Below are positions 24,901 through 36,900 of a stretch of DNA of 64,000 bases, in pieces. The stretch lies in NCBI GenBank assembly GCA_050084985.1, contig JBITNC010000001.1, forward strand, positions 138,384,001-138,448,000, read 5' to 3'. The DNA is from Nageia nagi (taxonomy: Eukaryota > Pinophyta). The notes below the pieces were generated by a model, which saw nothing but the letters and a program-made list of their open reading frames with translations, did not search any database and was not told where the DNA came from. Position numbers and translations under genes: made by a program. The stretch's first letter is position 1; every line of letters begins with the position of its first letter.

Positions 24901-27900
24901 GGTTTCTAACCTAAACCTCAAAAACAAATTCTGTAGCAGAACGGCCTTGGAAAGAGATCTGATACCAGATGTTATGATTCTACAAGAACTGAAATAGAAA
25001 TATTGCAACAACAACTACATATATGATTTTAACATGAAATGGTAACTAAACTTTCAGAATTAACAAAACATTCACAGATAAGAGAACTCAGAATTGCAAG
25101 GGAAAAGCAAAGTTGAAAGAGCTTTTACTGAATAGCAATAGAATCATAGGCCGCTTCAAGGGGACTACCTTCTTACAACTTCAAAAGTAAAATAATTTTC
25201 CAGTTGCCCTCTTTACCTTTATTACAAACATTTATAGTCCTCTTGCCCTAATTTGGAAAATAGGGCCTAACATTAAAATGAAATTTTGGACTATAAGATG
25301 GCGTTTTTAGCCTTTGATAACATCTTACTTATGTAAGACATGGAAACATTGTAGCGCTTCAAATTCTACGAAATCTAGAAAAAGAACGGGCTCAAATGGA
25401 CACCCGAGTCAAAAGTTATGGGAAAAATATAGACAAACAAATAATTAAGTAATTAAACTAACTAAAGCATAAATAAACCTAAGTAAATGTTAGGATGTGG
25501 GATCCTAACACCTTCCTTTCCTATATGATACTGACTAGTCTTGCATCCTGTTCTTTGGTTTGAATTGAACTTCATCTTTTGGGTGGACTCTTGACTCACA
25601 CCATACTTGGCATATGTGAGTAACCCACCATTGCCCTATCCGAGGATTCTTGAGTACCTTCATTTGGTTGTTTAGTCTACATTTCCTTTCCTCCTCCTCT
25701 TTTCTTCCTTTGGTAACTCTTCTATTGTTGTGTGGATTTGTCTTGAATGGTACTTGGTAGGACTAGAGTTGCCTTAGATTCTCCATTGTGTTTTTCCATT
25801 ATAGCTTCCTTTCTTACAACTTGGCATTGAGTTTCTAAGATCTTTGTCTCCAAGATATCATTGAATATCGATTGCCGTTGACAATTATTAATATTCACAA
25901 TGTGTAGGGGAAGGGGATTTTCACAAATTAAAATTCATTTTTAAAGGGGAATAGCACAAGGTAGGATTAGTGGATCTTCATAACAAAATAAATTATTCAC
26001 ATTTTGGATTGATCCTTAGGTTCTTACTTGTATATGATTTAGGTATCAAAAAATGGTACTTGTATATATTGTCTAAGATTCTCAAAATATATAAAAGGTA
26101 GTCCTAAGGCGACACATTAACTATTCAAAGAACACAAATTGGTAATTTGGGCATTAAGCTAGATATAAACAGTATGGTTCAAGAAAGTCAGTTTAGATCA
26201 TTACCGAAAGAAGTAGTAATCTAGGGAGAGACTGTAATTTGAAAGCTTTTTGTTGTAATTAAGGGAGAGACAAGAAGCATAAAAATTGTCCATGAGAATA
26301 GGCCTTTGACAAGATGTACGTTGTATATACTTCCAACACATAACCAATAAAACTTTTTGAATTGGATTCAGGTTCCATAATCTTGAAATTGCTGAATGAA
26401 GAAGCAAATGCAAAGTGGAGTAATATGCTTACTTTATTAGGAGAGATCATTAGACCAAACAAGAATGGACTTTTTCAGTCTCTTCAATAGGTTCAATATT
26501 TCTGAACAAAATAAAATATTTATTCTTTTGTCTTCAAAATAGTTTTTTTGATGATTAACAATGGTTTTATCTGAATTATGTCACTCCACTTATCATTTAT
26601 CTCAAACTGAAGGAGACACCCACTTCTCTGTAATTAAACATGTTAATATTACTGTGCCAACAGCTCCCAGATATAGATTTTCCCAGTGCCATTTAAATAA
26701 GTGACTCTTAACTCTTGTTGCATGTCAAAATCTCATTTGTTTGAATGCACATTTATTAAAGTAGATGTAAAATATGCTAGCTATAAATGCTTCTGAGATT
26801 TGAAGAAAATGGTTCTGCATATATAGCATATAGAGTTATGTTCTTGGTTCATGGATTCAAGATTTTACCTCTTTTCTATTAGTTTTTATGGAGAATGTTC
26901 GTAAGTGAGGATAATATTACCGTGTTCAAATTTAGTGGATGTCATAGGTGCCTTTCATTTTTTTCACGAGTATAAATACTACTTCAGGTGCATTTTTTCC
27001 GGCCAATTCCAAAGGAATACTTGCATTCTGCAGAGCTTTGTGACATTATGAAATTTGGGAGTAATGATTCTGCAGTTTTCTTTCAAATTAGTGTTGCAGG
27101 CACATTTCATGTTTTCAAATTTTGGACTAATCAGGTAACAAGAAAGGCCATTCCATATTTTATTCAAGTTAAACATTTTCTTTGTAAATATATTTGAAAC
27201 TGGCTGCTTGGTTTTCTATCGGCAAAACCTGTTTAGGGTGAAGAGATGTGTGAGGCACTGCGAACGCATATGTATGATGCAATGACAAAGTGCTTTGCAA
27301 GAACTCCATGTGTTTCAAATGGTGCTGTCCAGAACACTGAAACAGCATCATCAAATGTGAAACCCCCTGGTGTTAACGTTTACAAGAAGCATGTTGAAGA
27401 GCTGTCAAAACTTCTTCATAAAGCACAACAATGGATAGATGAAGTATGTTACATCTTCAAAATAGGCTAAACAGATTGCATTCTTAAGTATAGCTTTCAT
27501 TATAGATTTTTTCTTCTTATACTTGTTCCCTCTTGTAGCTTATAGAGAGTATGCGAGAGAAGGAGATACAAGAAAAGGAGTTGAGAACACAACTATGCTG
27601 TTTCAGAGATAGCTGGCAAGCAGAGAAGAAGAAACTTGTTGATGTTACCAATGAAAGTGAAGAGTTACGGAGATTGTTGGAAGAGAAAGAAACTGATCTT
27701 CAGGTCACTCAAATTTTCATGCTTATTGATTTCCTTATAGTAGAACAATTATGCAGATTAGACTTTGTGAATTGATGAACAAATATGTATGCCTATAAAG
27801 AATAGTAGCCAACAATGTTTTGTGCATCCCCTTGGCATGTGTTTGGTAGATATTATTTTCCTTTTTGTTTACTTATCAAAGAACACTTATGTATTGTGGA

Positions 27901-30900
27901 TTTCATCACCCATGCTAATAATGACCTCCTCTAGCCTCTCTGTGTCTTTTAACACATAGGTTATAATAATGTATTTTATCGTTATTTTCATCTATCTTGG
28001 TTTCTTCAATATATTGAAGAAATGTGCAAATTATTGTAAAAATATGCCATTTCTAAATTCTATAAGACTTATAAGCCCATTTTGTTGTCCAAGATTATTT
28101 AGATCTACAAAACCAAAAGTATCTATGGTAAAGTGTTTGACTTCAAAGATAAAAGTGGATAAAAAAAAATACCAGTTCATCATAAGTATGTTCTAACCGT
28201 TACATAGAGCTGGGCATAAATATGAATGAATATAAATGTCTGGCTATTGTGACATGTATATGGACTAAATTGTTGAAAATGCATGGCTAGGACTTGCAAC
28301 CGAGTGAAAATTAGCAATTTATGAAGAGAAGTGTTTTGAGTTAAGTCAGGAAGTTGAGCCCTAGGCAGATCATTTGTTTGTCATCATGACCGTTTCATTT
28401 CATAAATTACGAATTAGCAAAAAGAATTCAATTGACAAGATCCATAAATGATAATGGCCTTAGGATTGGAAACGATTTTGTGAAACGGAAAGGAACCTTG
28501 TATTCTCTGAGTATTCTTATTTCCAAAGACTCAAATAAAACAAGTTTCTATGTTGTCTTTCATTCTGTGGTTTGTATTTTCTGTTTCCCGCCCTCTATTA
28601 TCGGGGACGACAAGAATCCTGCTGCTTTTGGAAAGATGCAAATACCCATTTCAACAAATGCATCCCTTTTTTCCGTGCTCATTTGCAACAGAAATTTTTT
28701 GGAGATTCTTCCTAACCTTTACAGTCTTTCTTTGAGGAGAAAAGGCAAAATTAGTGAAATTTACCTGCAGCTAACACATTGTAAACTATTGTAATTTGTA
28801 ACCTTACCCGTGAAGATAATATCAGCTATTGTAACCTGTCCATTATGCATCTCGACCAGTCAGGAAGCTGAAAACCAAATGGAATACTGAGTAATTTATA
28901 AATTCACTTGGCCAAATTATATTCCAGCTTAAGTTTAGCCAGTCTGGAGGATCCTCCTATGCAATAATTAGTCTTTGCTTCCTGTGCACTCACCACCACA
29001 CTTATATTCTCCTATAACCTGTTCAGTATTTTTATCATTGGATTTACTTGCTTTTGGTAAAACGTTAACGAAGGTGTTCCACACATGGAAACTAGCTGCG
29101 ACATTGGCAGACCACTTCTGGGACATTGCTAATAAAAATTCTATCATGTATGCCAATTGGCGATATAAACTGCATAGGACTATATATATGCTTGTATTTC
29201 CTTCTTTTTACTGATTATAGCAGCCTCTTCTGGCATCCATGTGCTATGGTTTTACTTATACTGCTTCTTTCTGAGAAAGATTATTTAATCACCGAACATT
29301 AGTACTAATAAGGTATCCAGTTTTTGGATTCTTCAATGTACTGTAGGTGATGTATAAAGACTTCAAATTTTGATTTGATATTCAACTGGACAATCCCAAT
29401 AGGATATTTACAATGCATATTCTTGTAATGCCCTGTAAAATATTTATCATTTTGATATCCAATCATGTGCTATGGTTTTACTTATACTGCTTCTTTCTGA
29501 GAAAGATTATTTAATCACCGAACATTAGTACTAATAAGGTATCCAGTTTTTGGATTCTTCAATGTACTGTAGGTGATGTATAAAGACTTCAAATTTTGAT
29601 TTGATATTCAACTGGACAATCCCAATAGGATATTAACAATGCATATTCTTGTAATGCCCTGTAAAATATTTATCATTTTGATATCCAATCATGTGGTAGC
29701 TATTAGAAAATCGTTCATATTACATCTGTAACCATGTTCAACATTCTGACCAACAGCTGAAGGTTAAAAAGGGTTCTGTTTTGTTCATTTAAGGTGTATT
29801 TTATCCCCACATATAAGGTCTATGATTTTCCTAAATTTAAACTTTCCAAAGTGCAACAACTACAGCTCATTTTCTTGATTAATGCTTTGTTAAGTCTGCA
29901 TTCTCACAATGGCCATAAGATAACATGTGATGTATGGATGATAAATGTCTATCCTAATAAATAGGCCCTACTACTCTTAAATGAATAAAATTTTCTACAA
30001 TAGTGTTTTCCATGGGCTGAAAGGTTGCACTATATCTATTTTCTAAATCCCTTTACAGAATGTTTCTCTGTTTTTTAACTGCAAAACAGGAAGCATTGGC
30101 TAATGCAAGGATAATGAGCCTGTCTGATTGGGAGAAAAGGAATTTTCTACTGGAACAAGAAAGAAGTACACAAATACAGAACCTCGTATCTCAGGTAAGT
30201 AGTATTTAGTTGAATCTTATAATTTAATCTAAAATAACAGCACACTCCTTTTACTTTTCTTTCTGGTTGAGAAGCAGTTGTTCACTACACTGTTGATTTA
30301 ACCTACATATCTGAAGTTTTCAAAAGAAATGATAGCAATGTAATCCTAACAGTTTAAGAATTTTTCAATGACTCCATGTAATTCGTAAGTGATACCCTTA
30401 ACAGATAGACAATTTGAGAAATGAATTAAGGATAAAGTCAGAAGAGCTGAGATGTAGCGAAGAGGCCTGTAAGAAGCTAGCAATTGAGAAAGGGCTACTT
30501 GAGCAAACAGTTAGTAGGGATGGTAAAAGCAACACTGATGAGGTGAGGAATGATTTGGGTGCTTTTATGTATCTCTTTCTTAAGTTGTGCTGAACTTATA
30601 TCTGAGATGGTGTTACAATTGTCAACATTTTAGCAGATCCCTGCTCTTGAAACTGTTTTTCAGAAAGAACGTGAAGAACTTATCATCCGTGCTTCTGAAT
30701 TAGAGAAGAAGGTTGGCGAATGCACAAAGGAGTTGTGTACAGCACAGTCTAATATTGTTTTGCACAAATCCAAAATTCAATCCTTGCAAGATATAATTAA
30801 GAAATTACAGAAACTGCATGAATTCAGGCAGGTTAGAAAGATCTCCAAATTCTAAGTGTTTTGGAAAGGACAAGAAAAAATAGAGATTCTAGTAAATATG

Positions 30901-33900
30901 AGTTATGCTAAATCATGCAGCACTTAAAACTCTCATAAAACATTCACACATTTCTCTCTTATTGAGTTCAGTGAACCTTCTTCCTTTGATCTCATATAAA
31001 GTTATTTTTGAGTTGAATGTTATAAACTTCTAATGCTAATCACTTCCCATGAATTTCACTAGTGTCAAAATAAATAAGCCTCTGCTTGTAGAATGTCTGA
31101 CTTATTTTATTCCTTTTCTATCCATCAGGATGTTGATCAGCAGAATGAGCACACTCAACAACTTATCAATGATCAACAGAAAAAGATAACTGAACTTGAA
31201 AAACTGTACAAAGATGAGCAGGTTCTTCGCAAGAAATATTTCAATATGATGGAAGGCAAGTTTTGTCACTCGTAGGGTATGCATATTTCATTTCTTGGAG
31301 TGTTACCTGTAAATTAATATTATTTTTAGAATAATTTGTCCTTTTGTTTTTGTTGCTAAGCAGATTCTTACTAGGATGATACTAGTTCTTCAATGTTTAG
31401 GTAATATGTGCTTGTCTTTTTTTATTAATAGGGTAAATATTATTAATAAAAAAAAGCTAGAGTTTTAAAGGATCTCCAAAACCTTTATAATAGATGTTCT
31501 CTTTGATATCAGTGGATTTCATAAGCATAGTAGGAGTACAAAAAAGTAGTTTGTATCTTCCGGATAGCACTGTAGTTCCAGCTGACCATTACAGAGGAGA
31601 GTGAAGCATGACCACTTCATATACTATCATAGTATTGCATTTATAGAGTATAGGTATAAACAAAAAAAGTATATTTTGCTTACAACACGTAGGAACGTTG
31701 CTGCAAAATTTGTCTTTCTCTTAAATTTGTTATAGGTAGATGATGTCCTTTTTATGTTCAAATTTGAAGATCTTCTCTCCATAGTTGTTTTTGTAAAATT
31801 TGATGTATACTCTCTCATTCATTGTGATGCATAATGCTGAATCTGGTGGGGTATATTCAAAGAGCTGGCTTTTTTGTCCTCTCATTTTTGTAGCTTCTAC
31901 TAACATCTTATTATAAATCAAGTTGTCCTTTGGCATGAGCATTGGTATTCCTTTTGGTATCCTTTTACCCCCCATTGGTATCAACAGTGTTTCCATTGGT
32001 TCCTTCGTTACTTTCTTCTTCTTATTATTCATTTTATGTTGTTCAGTATTAGTTGTTGATTGTCCTGTACATCTTACCACCTTGCATTTTTTGGTCTTGA
32101 ACTCCATTGGCTGTGTTGGGTGCTTTTTCTTTCCTACCTTGTTGATTGGCAAATTGACTCACAAGGCTTGAGGGAGGCACCAACACTTGAGTGGAAGGGC
32201 ATGACCCCTACCCACTATGAGGAATCCAACCTCAAAGGTCTCTTAGAATGGATGGGCTAAGATTGACTCAGGAGACTCGGTTGATATGTTTGAAGCTATC
32301 ACAACGGAGGAGCCCTTCAACTGGGCGAAGGTCCTCGAGTCTACATGTTGGGAACATTCCCCATTGGAGGCATTCTCAATCTCCTCATTGCTTTCATCCA
32401 TCCGATAGGTTTCCAAGTGCTGGAGGTACTCATCTAGAAAGCTAAAGTCCTTCTCCTCAATCACATTGGCATTGGAGGGTCCAGGTGTTAAAATTATCTC
32501 CTTCCCTAAGTCTTGCCTTTGCTTCTTGCGTTGTTCCATCACAACCTTTCCATTCACCTACTCCTTCATCTAAGATGGAATTTGCCTTAGTTCACTAGGG
32601 GTCTCTTCTAGTGCAAAGTATTGGTTTGCAACCAAGGTAAGGGTGTCTTTCTGAGGCTCCTTTGTGAGGTTGACTTGAAAGGTAGGGGTTTGGAGGCCAT
32701 CACTTCATTTTGAGGTGATGATCGTAGTAAAACAGGAGGTGATTGATGAGGTGTTGGTGGTGGTGCAGCAATTCATTGGTGCATTGCAGAGGGTCACACT
32801 TGAGGAACAAAAGTTAAAAGACATTGTGATAAAGAGAGTTAGCCTTCTCAGAATTTTGGATTCTCGAAAGCCAATGATAATAAAATTTGAGATGACATAG
32901 GATTGGAGGCTTGAGGATGTGAAGTTTTACGAGGATTACTGGGTCTAATTGGGTGTTTGCAATCAGATAGCTATTCGTTTCTAGGAGGTGTAGAAGGAGG
33001 TTGAAGCACTCAATGACAAGGCCAACACTAGCCTTGAACAGATGGATTTACAGGTCAAGTTCATAGATGATGATGCTACCATTAGAGATAAAGACCTAAT
33101 AGTGGAAAAAGTTGGACACCTCTTCATAGCTTGATCATGATTGATGACATCAACACCTATCAGACTGGAAGTCACCTCAGACACCTGTTGAAAGCTCATG
33201 CTTGGAGGAGAGACATGCAGAGGATGACTGAAGAGGTTGGATGCTATGTTGCCGGGAATGGGACAAAGCTATCAAAGATGCTACATGGATTGGAATTCAC
33301 AAGGAAATTCTTGGACAAGTATTTCGAGGGACGCATTGAGGCTTTGGGCCGACATTCATCTTAGTCACAATTTATGTAGTTTGATGTTTTATTTCCAAGA
33401 ATAGACACTTATTTTGACAAAGTATTATTATTATATTGGTTATTTAATTCCCAAGCTTGTGATGGATGAGGATTTGCTCCCACAAGCTTGGAAGACATTT
33501 TGTAATGCCATGTGGCAATTTGTGATTTTTCCATTTGTATTTTCTTGCATTTTGAAATTAGGGTTATTGCAACATTTAGGGTTGCCAAAAAAAATATTTA
33601 TAGCCCATTTGGGCTCATTTGTAGGGGATTATACATTTGGCAAATTGGACAACTTACTTAATACTTTCAAGCTTGCAAATTTTCTCAATTTGTGAATGTG
33701 ATATATTCCAAGCAATTGAATAGTGAATGCTCTCATTTGGAACTATGAATTTGAATGTATGTTATTACCTTATGCTGTCTTGAATACTTGCTACATTTAG
33801 TAAATATTGTTTAAGGTGGACAAAAGAGTGCTTGAACATTCTCATAAGCATTGCAAGAAGTGTATGGTTGTATAACAATTCTTAGTTTGTATTATAGACA

Positions 33901-36900
33901 TGTACAGCTTGAGATGGCTCCCATATGTCACTTAACATAGGAACTTCACTCCCTTGTCCAAGGTCTACCCACGTTTCCTCATCTATCTCTATCGCCTTAG
34001 CTTCAAGCTCCTCTTTTCAGTTCATTCGTGTTGTTGACTAGCAAGTCAAATCCGGAGTGCGTGGAACCTATGACAAGCCTATGAGAGTTGATTCTTGAAG
34101 CCTGTACTAGTTGGTCAAATTCACATATCACTATCTATCCAACCTTTTCTTTTATTTTCCATTTTCTTTTTGCATAGTTTTCGCAACATACCCCTTTTTT
34201 TTTTGAGAAACAAATGATTTTTGGAGATAGGAGTCCTTGGTTAACAAATAGTATTTGAGTTAGAGATAGCTTTAAACATCTTGGCCAGTCATCTAAGCAA
34301 CCTCTTGCACACCCATCACGAAACCTTTGAGGTACCCAATCCTCATAGCAGGTAGGGGACACACCCTATCACTTAGGTGTTGGTGTCTTTCTACAAGCCT
34401 TGCAAGCTCAGTTTCCCATTAGCAAAGTAGGAAAGAAAACGCCCCCAACAACTCCTTGCTCATTTTTTTTTCTAAATAGCTCCTTTATAACAGCATAACC
34501 TGTTCAGATAGCTGTTCATGAAATTTTTATTTCTAAGTGAAAATTGACCTTCTTTTTGCTGCCTGCATAGTTATGATCCTGTTGATTTAACAAATTGAAT
34601 GAATTTGTTTCTTTTTTGATTCTGCTTCTGTAGCTGAGACTAATGCTGGAACTAGGCCTATAATGATTTTGACCTATTACTAATCTTTTGCATTTGGTTT
34701 TATGTAGTTTTTCTCTTTGTTTTCCAACTGTTTGCATCTGATAGTCAGTTGTGGGTGGGTGGAACAGTCTTCTTTAGGATGCAAATGTTTTCAAGCCTCT
34801 TCACCTAGTTATTGCTGATTTACCTAATTTGGGATTTTTGGCCTTCCAAAGTCCTTGAGGGGCTCTAGGATCTTGATTTTCTTAAATTCTGTAGGTTATC
34901 ATTCCCGTTTCCTCAAGTTGGATCTTTTTCTCTACCTGTTTTAGATTTTCTTCAACCATATTACTGCAATTTGCCTGTTCCATTGGTGCCTTTCCATGAG
35001 GGGGGGTTGCAATTTCATACAAAGGAATCTCACTATGAGGAACCATTTGGATATTAGACATTTCCAATCATATTGCATGATAATATGTAACTTCAACTCG
35101 ATCCATAAATTTTTAAACCAAGATAGCCAAAACAAGCTTGGCGATTTTATTATACATATTATGTGAGAAACAATTCTTTAAATACTTAATATATTTTTAC
35201 TTCTGGATAGTCTTTGGTAAGTCCTACAAACCTTTGGGTTTGAAAGGATCTACTAACCATTGGGTTTAAAAGGATGTTAAAACTTATCCTATCTATCTTA
35301 TATTTGTAGGGTTCCTCATCCACCATATGTTTTTAAATGATTTCTTGATATTCAAATTTTAAACATCTATGCAAGGATGAAGTAATACTTTCCATGGATT
35401 GAATCCATGATCTTCCTAAAAGCAAATTATATGGAAATAATCCCTTGATTGTATAACATGGAGTTTACAATAGCTTTGGTCCTGCTTGGAATGGAAAAAA
35501 ATATCACTCCTACTATTTGCTTTTTTTCATTGTCAAATCCCTTTGTTTTCATGCTAGATTCTTGAATGGGTGGAAGGTTTTCTTCTTTGAAATGTTGTAA
35601 GAATGTTGTTGTGTAGATATTAATGCTTGACCCATTATCCACAAGTTTTCTTTTGACTTCTTTGTCCATGATTTTGACCTTAATATATAGAGCTAAGCTT
35701 TTGTCTATCACATATTGGGTCAGAATTTCAGATGGATAAAATGTTATGCCTCTATATTGAAGTTTTCAGGAATCTGCAATAGTTCCAAATATTGAAGCAT
35801 TTAAATCACCAGGCACTTGTTCTTTTTTGGATGCTTCATAAAGGTCCTTTCTGTGTGCTTCTGAAATTTGGAGCAATTCATATGAAGACATTTTGGCTTG
35901 GATATTTTTCAATTGCTCAATAAGATTATATGCCTTTGGATCTGATGGAGATTGCATTCTTTAAGTTGTTACTGGATTTGTTACTCCTTTGGCCTTCCTC
36001 TTTTTGCATAGGCACATAAATCAGGATTAAAAATTGTTACACCACAAATTAGATCATATTCAGATGAAACTTAGAATATTATTAGCTGATTTCTTCAATT
36101 CAGATGGGATTGTTTTAGGACACATATTTTCCTTCATTGATTAATTGCTGAAATTCATTTTTCAATTGATCACATGCATTGGTTTTGTGTCCTTTGGTTT
36201 GATGATAGGAACAATAGATTGTTTCTCTATACCATTTAGGTTTTTCTGCAATATTATCCTCTTGGGCTTTCTGGGGAGGCAAAGCAATGAGCATTTTCTG
36301 AAACAAAACAGCCAAGATAACTCTAGGTGGTATAGGAAATAACGTCCTTTGTTCTTTTTGTGTTTGTGATCTTATCAAGGTAGGCTTTCTTCAGAACCAT
36401 CTTCTTTTCTCCATTTTTGACTAGATATGGCCTCTTGTTACCATTTCCACTTCCTTATTTAATGATTTTGGCTTCTGACAACAATTGCTCTTTTTCCAAC
36501 ATTGCTTGTTCCAAACTCCCAAATCATGAGTTTATAATATCCACAGAAAAAACACCTAATATTTCTCAATAGGGATTTGATTAGGACTTGATTGATCTCT
36601 CTTTCTGAGATTGCTGTTCAAAAGGATTGCCACACTTTTTTGAATCTAAGAATGTATTTTTCCAATTTTTCATTTGTGCATTGTTGAAAGGCATACAAAT
36701 ATGCTAAAGTGGGCAATTTTTTTATGTTGTACTTGTATTGATTGAAAAAGGTTTTGCCAACTTTCCAAGTAACTTCCACAAAACTGTGAAGTGATTTACG
36801 AGGCAATTTGTAAAACCTTTCTTCTAGGAAATAACCGTCTTTGTTACCAAAATGAAAAAATGATTTCTTCTTGTTGGTAAGGGAGAATCCCCCCTTTCAA

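Larger units (their letters stand above)
9451..25510 (-). mobile_element. Element A: chromovirus-type Ty3/gypsy retrotransposon, interrupted
   Basis: Minus-strand LTR element with both LTRs (9451-9994 and 24968-25510), an iMet-type primer site beside the right LTR, a polypurine tract beside the left LTR, and coding remains in the order gag, protease remnant, reverse transcriptase, RNase H, integrase, chromodomain. Integrase is split at 10356/21005 by element B. CCTT lies next to both outer ends (9447-9450 and 25511-25514) and may be the target duplication if the LTRs carry two extra bases. Twelve differences in the first 104 LTR positions indicate an old insertion. It occupies kinesin intron 6 in the antisense direction. 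Protease and reverse transcriptase are both damaged, so it cannot be autonomous. Confidence 0.88.

Noticed and set aside
28432-28794. 120-codon ORF in kinesin intron 9
   Set aside because: It lies wholly within an intron, has no recognisable domain, and its codon character does not differ from surrounding intron sequence.
35214-35275. Short twofold repeat accttTGGGTTTgaaaggat
   Set aside because: Only two imperfect units; too small to interpret.
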